A stretch of DNA of 64,000 nucleotides, taken from the NCBI GenBank assembly GCA_025084515.1, contig JAJAGP010000779.1:62001-126000 (forward strand), read 5' to 3'. Below are positions 37,110-48,400 of this stretch, one piece after another. The notes below the pieces were generated by a model, which was given only the letters and a program-made list of their open reading frames with translations, was not told where the DNA came from and did no database searches. A program made the position numbers and the translations under genes. Origin of the DNA: Ancistrus triradiatus (taxonomy: Eukaryota > Chordata > Actinopteri > Siluriformes > Loricariidae). Positions within the stretch are counted from its first letter, which is position 1; each line of letters starts with the position of its first letter.

Positions 37110-37730
37110 GTACTGTGCAAAAGTTTTAGGCATTCTGTATTTTTCAGTTTATATTCTGCATATTCTTTATTTAGGTTTTACTGGTCACTCCACTTTGTAG
37201 CTCTACAATTACAGACTGTATTCCATCTGATCATCTACATACTTTGTTAGTCCTTATTACTCTGTTCTCTAATGGTCAGGACCACAACAAATAAGGTACT
37301 ATTTGGGTGGTGGAACATTCTCAGCAGTGGCACTGATGTGGTGCTGGTATGAGTGGATCAGAACCAGTGCTGTTGGAGTTTTTAAACAAATCAGTGTCAC
37401 TCCTGGCCTGAAAGTAGTCCACCAAAAAAAAAATGTCCAGCCACCAGCATCCTGTAGTCAGCGTCCTGTGAGCACAGATGAAGAATTAGAAGATGATAAA
37501 CACAAACTGTACAACAACAGATGAGCTACTGTCTCTGACTTTACATCTACAATGTGGAGCGATAGATATGTCTAATAGAGTACAAAGTCAATAAAGAATG
37601 TTTAACTCCAGCAGCACTGCTGTATCTGTTCCAATCATATCAGAACACATCACCACCACACCATGATCCACCACCCAAATAGTACCTGATCTGTGGGGGT
37701 CCTGACCAGAGAACAGAGTAAAGCAGACTA
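37110..37730. mobile_element. fold-back (palindromic) non-autonomous element
   Basis: The left arm ACTTTGTTAGTCCTTATTAC, TCTGTTCTCTAATGGTCAGG and ACTATTTGGGTGGTGGA (37240-37318) is repeated inverted at 37660-37730. A second copy of the same family lies at 59425-60135. Confidence 0.65.
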
Positions 37731-37734
37731 ACAA

Positions 37735-37751
37735 GTGTGTGTGTGTGTGTA

Positions 37752-37817
<66 letters not shown>

Positions 37818-37828
37818 CACACACACAT
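37735..37828. repeat. compound (GT)n-(TA)n-(CA)n microsatellite
   Basis: GT units, then about 27 TA units, then CA units: a self-complementary arrangement. Confidence 0.95.
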
Positions 37829-37849
37829 TTACATAATTGAATGGCCATA

Positions 37850-39280
37850 TAAAATCATGCCTACAGCAGACTGAAATTCCGCATGAAATTACTATAGGGT
37901 TAGGCAATAACACATACAGATACAGTATATATACAGTATATAAAATCTCTCTGCTCAAAATAGCTCTTATTCATTGCTGTCTTTACCGTGTATCATCAGT
38001 CCCAGTGGATTTTAACCCAATGATGGATGACTCAGCTGTTAAAATCTGAAGAGGGTTAAAAATGAAGGTAGGTCCTGTTTACCTTTCCACTGTGAACCCA
38101 AGGCCAGCCGGTGTGTCTGTTTGATTTCCTTGTTCCATGTCACATCAGATGTCCATATTGATAATATTACTGTGTAGCAGTGTTATACAGGGATGGAGTG
38201 TTCTTTCTGTTGTCTGAATATTAGGATAACTAGCCAACTATGTAGGGTGTATGCAAAACACCTCTTAAATTGTTGCTCATTATTCCATCCTTTCTTCTAG
38301 GTTTAGAGCATCAAGGATCCAGGGTGGAGTATTACACACTTTTCCATCATGTAATGGAAATAATTGCATTCTTGCACCAGAATATGAAGAAGTTGAGTTT
38401 CTTGCAAGACTTTGTTTGTTGGTGTAACATCTTAATGTAGTCCACATTTGCTGGATGTTCAGGAGCCTCGGAGTTGCTCAGTAGTCAGTGTAGGTCCTGC
38501 CTGTTTGTCAGCAGCTACATCTGGCTACTGGGTCTCTAATGGGCTTCATTCAGTCAAACTTCCCAGAGATGTACAGATATTTCTGAGACCTTGATCAAGC
38601 CACGTAAGCAAGTCAAAGCTAGGATGTTCTAATTGTCCTTCTTATTCATGACTCTGTACTGCAGAATGAAAGAGGCATTCAGTTTATCGGAATTGTAACA
38701 CAGACTAACCTTGAATCGTGTACAATGGGGCGCTTGGAATTCTTACAGAGTGCTACAAAAACAAAGTTGAATGGAGAAATGAAGTCAGAGTGAGAGTGAA
38801 GGTTGAATTCAGTCTTGAGATGGTTTTGTACCTGGCATGCAGTGTAGATATCTGTGTTAGTCCACCTACAGCTACATTGTCTGCTGGGTTTCAGCTTCAT
38901 CTCGTAAGCAGCTCTGAACTTCAGCATATATGGTGCGTGATTATAGCTTGAACGTTTCCATGTCATGATGCTTAAACTTAAATAAATGGATCTATTTAAC
39001 CGAGTTATGGTATTTGTCTAGATTGCAAGAATTTTACAGATGTTTAAAGAGGTGAACGTGCAAAATCTCTACACAATTATAACTCCAGCATTTAAAGGGT
39101 GACAGACTAAAATGAACACAGAATAAACATCAGATGTCAACAACAACAACAACAAAAAAAAACACAAATGTGAATAATGAATGGCAACCATTATACAAGT
39201 TTATATTTTTACCTTGCATGTCTTACTCAAGGAATGTTTTACCGCAGAACATGTTCTTGTACCATGAAATCTAACAAATT
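37850..39280. other. no recognisable feature
   Basis: An acceptor-like TTTCTTCTAG at 38290 is followed by 41 open codons, but there is no partner donor or homology. Confidence 0.4.
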
Positions 39281-39284
39281 ATAT

Positions 39285-39456
39285 GGTATGCTGGTGCAGT
39301 GGTTAGCACTGTCATCTCACAGCTCCAGAGACTCGGTTTCAGACTACCCAGCACTGTGTGTGTGTGTAGTTTGCACGTTCTGCCTTTGTCTGCATGGGCT
39401 TCATCCCACATTCTGAAAGCAAACATTAGGTCAGGTGGCATTTCTAAAGTACTCCA

Positions 39457-39493
<37 letters not shown>

Positions 39494-39500
39494 GACTGGA
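39285..39500 (+). repeat. tRNA-like composite repeat with (GT)n
   Basis: Plus-strand head TATGCTGGTGCAGTGGTTAG, then GTTTGCACGTTCTGCC, with a (GT)14 run at 39461-39488. Confidence 0.6.
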
Positions 39501-39721
39501 GTCCTGTCCAGGGTTCCTGTTTTGCACCCTGTACTGACAGATATGAAAGTGAGTGAAACAACAGCTCTGAAGATTCATGTAGTTATAGCAACAGTGAGCA
39601 GGTTAAAAACAAATGTACATGCACTCAACAGCAGGAGAAAGCAAACAGGACTTTTCAGTACCCCTTGTAATCCTGATTGATTTCATAACATGTAATGAAG
39701 CCCTCCCACATGATTATTTAA

Positions 39722-40560
39722 AGCACTGTGCAAAAGTCTTAGACCACCATTAGATTTGTTTTTTCTAGCAATGGTATAATGACATACTGTTGACAATTGG
39801 ACCCAAAAATTTCAAATACGACTTCATCACTCAGTAACACTTTTCCACTGAACTTCTCTCCAATCTTTGAGAGCTTTAGCATATCTTAGCCTTTTCACCC
39901 TTCCAAAAACACATGGTTTCTTGGCTGCTACCCTTCCTAAAACACCATTCCTGATCAACCTTCTTCAGACTGCAGAAGGGTCAACTTTGTATCTGGAGGT
40001 GACACTAAATACATAGCAAGCACAATGTGCAAGATTAAACATTGTTTATCATGAAGCTGCCAGCAAAGATTCCTTAGAATATAGCCTAAATGTTTACGCT
40101 AAAAATGTAATCCAAAAACACGTGTGCTAGTATGGAGTTTGTTCCCCCTTTGCTACTACTGCAGATTTCACTCTTCTGAGAAGGCTTTCCACAAGATTTT
40201 TAGAACATAATTGAGATCAGGCACTGATGCTGGACAATAAGCTCTGGCTTACTCTTGGCATTCCAATTCTTCTTAAAGGTGTGTAATGGGAGTAAAGATA
40301 AAGACTGTTGTCAAGTTTGCTATCAAAACTTTCCATACTGACAGTTTGAGGAGGGCAGAGTAGAAAGATGATCTTCTTGGGGCAGTGGAAACCAACGTGT
40401 CATACTGACCGTCACTGAAATGTTCAGTACAGCCCGTTCGTCTACCATATCACGTCTATGGAGACTGTATGCCTTCCTGAACCTTTTCACAGTGAGTGGG
40501 GCTAAAATATCAGACAAAAGGGCCGTCTGAATCCTTCTGTCCATATATTGAATATGCAGA
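39722..40560 (-). mobile_element. Tc1-like transposon (family G), decayed
   Basis: The sequence starts ACTGTGCAAAAGTCTTAGAC. The minus strand carries AAKKPCVF, RLRYAKALKDW and a degraded VTE/DES-like DDE start at about 39830-39960. Another copy, in plus orientation, is at 61400-61760. The 40110-40330 stretch belongs to a family-D-like copy joined to it. Confidence 0.7.
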
Positions 40561-40667
40561 CCTGGTTGCTGAGTGAAACTTCACTCCTCAGTAAAGGTTC
40601 CTCAGTAACTGCTAGGGGTTAAACAATACATTGTGACACAATGAGCTTGATTACTTAGATTTTCCAT

Positions 40668-41194
40668 GAGTATGTTTACATGCACTTAATCCGATCAAAT
40701 TGGGATTTCTGCAGTTATCTGATTATTCATGTGATCATGTATACAGCACACTCCGATCCAGAAATCAGATTAAGAAATCCAATAAAATCGGATTACTCAT
40801 AGCATGTATATACATGTAAATTGCACGATTATAAATGGTGTGCGCAAGCCTTTCCCCCCTTTTGCCAGGTCCACGTATTCTAAAGATTTTGATTTATTTA
40901 GCATCTTTTCCATATACTTTAATGGTTTTTTTCCTCACTTTGTGGAGACTGAAAAGCAGTATATACCTGAGAAAATGAATCATTTGTTTATTTAATATTA
41001 AAGTTTGTCACATTTCTATGAAATTACTGGCTGGCTGCGAAGTTGAAATCCAATTACTACCCAAGAGTCATGTAAACCTGGAGTGTTCCCATTATCTGAT
41101 TACTCAAGTGCATGTATACTGCTTAATCACATTAACACTGACAAAATCTGATTTTCTGCAGTTATCGGATTATTAAGTGCATGTAAACACAGTC
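40668..41194. mobile_element. MITE with GTTTACATGCACTTAAT termini
   Basis: The ends GTTTACATGCACTTAAT (40674 on) and ATTAAGTGCATGTAAAC (41173-41189) are inverted, and inner ATCCGAT/ATCGGAT and CTGCAGTTATC motifs are repeated. No coding region. It lies immediately 3' of kdm6a. Confidence 0.8.
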
Positions 41195-41497
41195 AATTTC
41201 AGATACCACTCATTACTTTAGACTCCTGCAATTAATTTTTTTTTGTTTTAAAAACGGACAAGAAAATGCACATAGTTTTGCACTGTTTACACTTCAAAAA
41301 ATTAATCAGTAATTGTGTGTACAGGTTACAAGATAAAAACAAACAAAAAAACACAACCAACCAACAAACCAATTACGTTGCAAACAATTCAAATAACATG
41401 TGCGTGGACATATTGTGAACTTGTTTTAATAACTCATAAAACATTCTTCAAACAATAAAACAATTTAATGGTTTCTGTACAACGTTTGCTAAGCAGT

Positions 41498-42434
41498 TTT
41501 ATTTCTATATAGAAAATGCAGGAGTAGAGTTTAAATGACAAAACTCCTTCAAATTTAATGGCAGGTACTCTGGGAAAAATAACAGCATTCCATCAACAAA
41601 TATCTTCAAGCAATAAATATGTATTTATAAATAGTGTAAATGTACATCAAGATTAGAAACAACCAAAGGGGGGGAAGGAGGGGAAATCACAATTTAAACT
41701 TTATTCCTTAGTCTATGTGCAATCCATTTCTCTTTGTGACTTGGCTGGTATTTTTTTTTCTTCCTCACCATTTTCCTTTTTCTTACATAAACAAAAATAT
41801 TAAACATCATGATTTCATAATAACGAGACCAATAAAACATAAAGCAGTAAAAAATTATATCACCTAAATCTTCACATTACAAATTTTTTTTGTAGATTTT
41901 GTCATCCAAAGAAGTGGTAAAATTGCTATCTATCCTACAAAAAAGACCAGCTAGGCTAGAGTCCCCTCAGATAAGGGACAACCGTTTAGACACAAGGAAA
42001 AAAAGGATCGTGTATCAGCCCATTAACAAAATACAAAAAAAAAGGAAAGGAAAAAAGGAAAGAGGGGAAAGATCTCAAGTCAGTAGTCTTTTAAGGGACG
42101 ATGCCAGTTGTGACAGACAATATATACAAAACAATTTTCCCCATAATTTTCTCCCCGTGTTTTGATTTCACTTCTCTGGAGAAGCAGAGCTGAGCCATAT
42201 AGGAGGGAGCAGTCCGGTGAGAGGAATTGCATCCACTACCGCCCCCTGTAGGCCAACATGACGCGCTGCACTTTAACAACAGGTTGCATAGACACACAGC
42301 TGCTTCAGATGGCAGCCCTGGGCGGTCACTTATGGACACAAGCCATGCACCGGACTGCCTTGACTTTCCTGAATATCAGAAATGGTCCGTTTTTCCTGTA
42401 ATGTGATATTGTCCACAACTACAGAGTCTTAATG
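41498..42434 (-). other. kdm6a: kdm6a 3' UTR with candidate poly(A) signals
   Basis: The stretch following the stop codon is free of recognisable repeats and rich in A+T. AATAAA occurs on the minus strand at 41700-41705 and again at 41498-41503. The UTR may run further, to about 41240, before the MITE at 40668-41194. The exact end cannot be set from sequence alone. Confidence 0.6.
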
Positions 42435-42464
42435 TCAAGATGAAGATGAATGCAGGGGAGGAGC
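42435..42464 (-). CDS. kdm6a: kdm6a terminal coding exon w14
   Basis: After the acceptor TTTTTCTCAG the frame encodes APPLHSSSS and a TGA stop (42435-42437). This matches the APPLP-Ser-rich C terminus of vertebrate UTX and brings the total length to that of human. It is too short to be found as an open frame on its own; the intron before it is 197 bp. Confidence 0.9.
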   Translation of the reverse strand, partial: APPLHSSSS

Positions 42465-45400
42465 CTGAGAAAAACCAAGGACATCACAAAATTAGGAGCG
42501 ATGAACTGACAGTTACCAAACTACAGAACAAAGTTCTACAGAATCTAAACGTACAGACACGTCTAATGCTGTGTCCCCAAATCAAATGCAACGGCCAATA
42601 TAAAAAGACGTTGCACACAGGAGACGCATTAAATGCAGTAAGAATTCTGAAGGAAACTTACTAATGAAAACTGGTCGTAGACCTGCATGAGGTCCTCCAT
42701 CCTGTACTGTTCTAGCACCACAAAGCCATCCAGGTCACTACTGCCCTTGCGTGCACAGTCCTGGCAGTGAACCACAAACGTTTTCCGGGCGAAGCTCTCA
42801 CTCGTGACAAAGAGAAGGTTGAAAACTTCCACCTGTGAAATTTCAGTGTCGTTAATACTACAGTACAAGACTAATAATTTTTTTTTACCAAACCTTAACC
42901 ATTTGGAGTCTTGCATGTTTGACTAATCAAAGTTGTTATTTATCAAAAGTTCAAAAGGGGTAATTGCAAATTTACCTGTATGGCACTTTTGTACAATAGA
43001 ATACTGTCTCAAAGCAGCTATACAAACATCTTGGAGCACTAAACAAATGAGCCTAGAGCAACAGTGGTAAGGAAAATCTCCTTAAATATGACCAGAAACC
43101 ATAGAAAGAACAAGATTCAAGGGAACCCATCCTTTTTAGGTGACTTAGATGTTATATGTATCATTATTAATATGATTAATAATGAATATGATTAAGATTA
43201 ATATGTATCATTTAAGATGAATTTAATAAAAGCTAATTAGGTAGACAGATAAAAAAAGTAAAAATATAAGCAAGCATGTCCAACATCAGTGCACAAATCT
43301 TTTTCAAAGCACACCAACAGTGTGACCAAAATCTGAAGCCATTCCCATGTTCAACAGAGAACATACAAAAGTTGGATGTATATTGTACGAAACCCTAAGT
43401 GTTTGGTTTTTTTTTTACATTTGTATACTTTTTCTGACACACACACACACAAATCATATTACTGATACCTCACATAATCAGATAACTCCATGACTAGTGA
43501 TTAAAATTATCTAATGTCCACGGAGATCCTGAAACAATTTCACACAGGCAACTTTTTCGCTACAAACACCGTTTATAATTACAACCCCAATTCAGGAAAA
43601 GATGGGACAGCAGTTTTTGATTTTTATTTCATTGCAGAGAGTATGAACCAAAAATATGTCATGTTTTCATATTTCATTCTTTCTGAAAACACTTCTTAAG
43701 ATGTGCAGAAGTATGGGGTATGCAGCAGCATTGTGGCATTTTCCATTTCAACATTCTCCACACATTCTCTAGTGGGGACAGGTCAGGACTGCAGGCAGGC
43801 CAGTCCAGTATCTGTACTCTGTTCTTCCACAGCCATGCCTTTGTAATGTGTACAGCATGTGGTTTTGCATTGTCTTGTTGAAAAATGCATGGATGTTCCC
43901 GGAAAAGATAATGTTTTGAAGGCAGCATATGTTGCTCTAAAATCTTAATGTACTTTTCTGCATTAATGCTGCATCACAGAAGTGAAAATGACCTTTGCCA
44001 AGGGCACTGACACAGCCCCATACCATGACAAAGCCTGGCTTTTGGACTTGTTGCTGACAACAGTCTGGGTGGTCCTTTTCGTCTTTGATCCGGAGCACAG
44101 GGCGTCCATTTCTTCCAAACAGGATCTGGATTCTGATTCGTCTGACAATACACGTTTCCACTGTAAGATGTTCTATCCCAGATGCCTCCAAGCCCAAAGA
44201 AGTTGATGCTGCTTCTGGAAACGGGTAAGGCTTCTATTTTGTACAGTAAAGTGAAAGTTCCATTTGTGAACATAACTCTGTACTGTAGCGCTTGATAAAG
44301 GTTTCCCAAAAGTGGTTATATCAGATATTGTTGAATGAAGGTTCTTGATGCAGTGCTGTCTGAGGGATCACAAATGTTCAAACGTAAGCTTCTGCCCTTG
44401 GCCTTTATGTACTGAAATGCCATTAGATTCCATAAAACGTTTATTAATATTATGCACTGTAGAGGAAGAAATATGCAAATCCCCCCCTTCATTGAGGAAC
44501 ACTGTTTTTGAACATTTCAACAATTTTCTCATGCATTTGTTCAGCCTTTCATGGATACTGCTTTTGGACCAAATCATGATTACAATCACCGACTGACATC
44601 ACCTGTTTGAAATAAGATTATTGACTACCCAAAAATTCCCCCGTCCCAACTTTTTTGGAATGTGTTGCAGGCCTGAAATTCAGGAATGGATGTTTATTAC
44701 AAACTGATTGATTATTGCTTATTGCCATATCAGCACATTTTTGGTTATCATTACGGCAAGCTGATGGTTACGTTTTGGTCTATACTGTCATCAATTACAT
44801 CTTACAACAAATGTTTTACATTTGTACATGACCAAAAGTTTTTCTTTGCCAATTAAGTCCTTCATCATGTTTGACTTGAACAATTTGCATCTTGTAGTGG
44901 TCAGCGCTGGGCATTCCATTAGAATGTGTTTTACTGTTAATGTTGCTTGGCAGAATTGACAGATTGGCCTGATTTCACCAGTGATTAGGTGCCGAATGAA
45001 ATGAAGTTGACCAGACCAGACAGAAAAATAAATGTCTTGGGTTCATACTGTCTGCAACTGAAAAAAAGACAATTGTTTTTGCATTCCAATACTGTCACAA
45101 CTTGTTCTGATTTAGGGTTGTACTTTTGAACTTTTATTTCTATCAAAGAGTCAAGTTCAAGCCCTTGTTTAGCATCTTCCACTCACTTCCACTTTCCTTC
45201 TCAGTCAGACAGATTATCGGTGGTCTTTACTTTTTAATATCTATAAATTTTAGGTAGCTGACATTCTAGTGCATCTCGAATATTATGTCCTAGTCAACTA
45301 GTGACAGGACTATTACAACTATTATAAAATAATAGACAGATTTTGTAAAAAAAAAAAAAAAAAAAAAAAAGGTATTAATTACAAATTCTAATGAAACATC

Positions 45401-48400
45401 AAGAAAGACAAGGGTCCATTATAAATTAAAATCTATTCATTCAATGACTCACCTCACAGATGGCACAGTAGCGTGCCGGTTCATCCCTGCTTCTTCCGTG
45501 CCACAAAGTCTCCTTCCCTGCTGCCAAAAGTGCCTCCTTTACAGTTTGACATTGTTTCAGTGTCCGTAGCAAACAGAACCTGCACGACACAACAATCATG
45601 ACCATGTTAAGATTTGCCTTAGAATTTCCACTGTGGTGGTTTACATATTGGGCCAGAATCATGTATGGAAGAATAGACATTTATTTTTATCATTAATGTC
45701 TCATACAGCCATTTCCACGAGACAACAAAGCCATTTAGAAAGTAGACTTCTATATTCTTACACATCTAACTTTGTACTGTAAAATACTACCAATATCTCT
45801 CAATGTCTAAGGCTGACATATATTGGTAAAACAGCGGCATTTTTACCTATTACAAATGACCTGCTGATATAAAACCACATAATACGTAATACAGTGTGAA
45901 TTATGTTGGTAAGGATCTGATATTTTGTGCAAAAGAGGTTTCATGCTTTTTCTTAAGAAAGAAGTAAAAAAAGGTACTGCCCTTTATTATGTCAAGCTTG
46001 GAGGTTTATGTATTCTTAAATGTACATGAGTTTGGGAGAAATTTTCCCTTTTAGGGTAGCTACTCTGATTTAATTTCAGCCATAACTGTGTTCTTTCTCT
46101 CTCCTCTTTCTGGGCAATTTAGTCCAGATGCATAGGTCGATCTGCAGTTGTTGTTTTTTTTTTTAGCATGATCAGCCATAACTGGTGATCTGCCGATCAG
46201 CCTCTTATAATTAATTCTGCTCCCGTCACATTTATACTTGCGCAGCGTACAAAGGCAAAACACTAATTATGACAAACTCACTTGGTCATCTCAAAAAATT
46301 TGTGGTCAGACACTTTCTTTGTCAAATTCCAAGAGAGATGGACTATCTGACTCACTGATTTGCACGCAGAATTTGATAAAACTAACAAGGGCCAAAATGT
46401 GAAAGCTAAAGCTAGTCCCTGCCAGTGCAGAGCCAGACAAGCGAGCAGCCCCTGCCATCTTTCTTTAGCAATGAAGTTGTTTCCACTAAAAGAAAAGTTT
46501 TCTGTAAGCTGTCATTTGTAATTCTTAGACAGAAAGAAAATCAGAATTGGAATCAGCCGATCATGTGTTTAAAAAAATATATAATAATTTCCACATCATG
46601 ATTTTACAGGTTGATGATGCTTCTAGTGCACAAATCCAGGTCTGACACATTCCTCAAAATATAAATGGAAGCTTTAAAAGAGTTATTGCAATGTGTAATT
46701 GGATTCGATGTTGGGAGAATTCGATTCTGACATCACTCTGATAGCGATGAGACCCCCCCCCTAAAAGTCAAACACCGTCAGCTGGTTAAAAGGGGCGATT
46801 TTAATCGCAGCTACAGGTGTGAGAGATTACTTTGTTTTTAAAGATGCTGAATAGATACTTAGTTTTCTGGATATAACTACATGTTGTATCAATCAGTTAC
46901 AAGGGATGCAAACATCTGGGTTCATAGAGAATACAGTGCAATATCATTCCAAAGTTATTTAACTAAATGTAAAAGAGAAAACATAGCATGTGACTAGCCA
47001 GCTCTGCTTCAACAAGCCAAAACAAAGCATCATCACAGACTAGAGTAGCACAGCTTATAATACCACTAACTAATAACTACTACAAACTTTATAACAAATA
47101 GATCAGGTCAAAGCAACCAATTTGAAATAAATAAGAAATATTTCTGCATAAGATTACATCAAAGAAGTGAATTCAGAAATTCAGGTCACTTTTTACCCCC
47201 AGTTGACCACTGCCTTTATAAAAGTTCATTGTTTTCATCACTATTAATGAAAACACCATGTAATAGATGGAATGGTTTAGGTACGACATGATACATGTAA
47301 ATGATACTCTAATCTCTCTCTAACCGTGGTCGTAATCTACACAGAAGGTACTCAAGCCACGTTATGTAACAGACTTCTGTCAGGAAAAAGTATTTAAACT
47401 GAATAGAACTCAAAGAGCATATACATAAAATTAATTATGACAACAGTAATTACAGGTCCCAAGATTAGAAAGAGGCAATCTGCTAGCTGGGTCACGTATC
47501 ACGGAGGCACAACTGACTCTGTCTGTGGGAAGCAAAATCCATGCATCACGATACAGATAACTTCGGATGGAATTGTCAGAACATATTCCCATCGTAATTC
47601 AGGGAGCCGCTGTACAATACAACTCCATTAATGCAGATAAAGCCTTGTGGGGACTGATTACTGTATCTATCTATAATGATTTCTGGGGGGTCTGCAACAG
47701 ATTAATTCAAATTGAATTATTTCTTTGGGGAAAAATTTGCTCTGAATAAATTAATGACAAGAACCGAGATACCACTGTATATAAAAAGGTCAAACAAAAC
47801 AGTAATTATGACAGACTCACTTGATCATCTCAAAAAGCTTGTGGTCAGACACTTTGATGTTCCTCGCCATATTCCAAGAGAGATGCACCATCGGAACCAT
47901 TGACTTTACACTCTGCAGCTTGTTCCACTCGTACCGTTCCACAGCCAGTTTGTACTGATGTGCTGAGAGAGGACATAAACAGCCTTATAACGACAAAACT
48001 TAAAGCTCTCTCAAGTTCTTTCACTTCTGACATTCCATGACAATGTACCCTATAACAAGAGTAACTGATAACACAAGTCATTCACAATCAAAACAGGTTA
48101 CCAATTCAGCAAAGGCACACTCATATTTCAGTTACAATGCATATTCACGAATACTAAATACACATACCAGTCAGAGGGCCCACATTCCAGGAGATGTTGT
48201 TGCACCAGCCAATGGCCTGCACCCAGTGCACCGTGCCAGTATTGAGCCACACAAGGTCTCCGGGCCGCTGGATAAACCGGTACACTGGCACGTTAGCCGC
48301 ATACAGATCTTCCAGATTTGGCCACCATGAACCCATCAAGAAGTTGATATTGTTCTTTTCGCAGAACTCACTCATTACTCCCCAGTATGGCTCAGGCACT

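Noticed and set aside
38290..38420. Coding exon after an acceptor-like site
   Set aside because: 41 open codons but no donor, no homology, and the phase does not fit the candidate exons at 35.9-36.5 kb.
46381..46440. Upstream half of exon w11 in the duplicate
   Set aside because: No similarity to the first 40 bp of w11 could be seen beyond 46381, so the copy is reported as partial.
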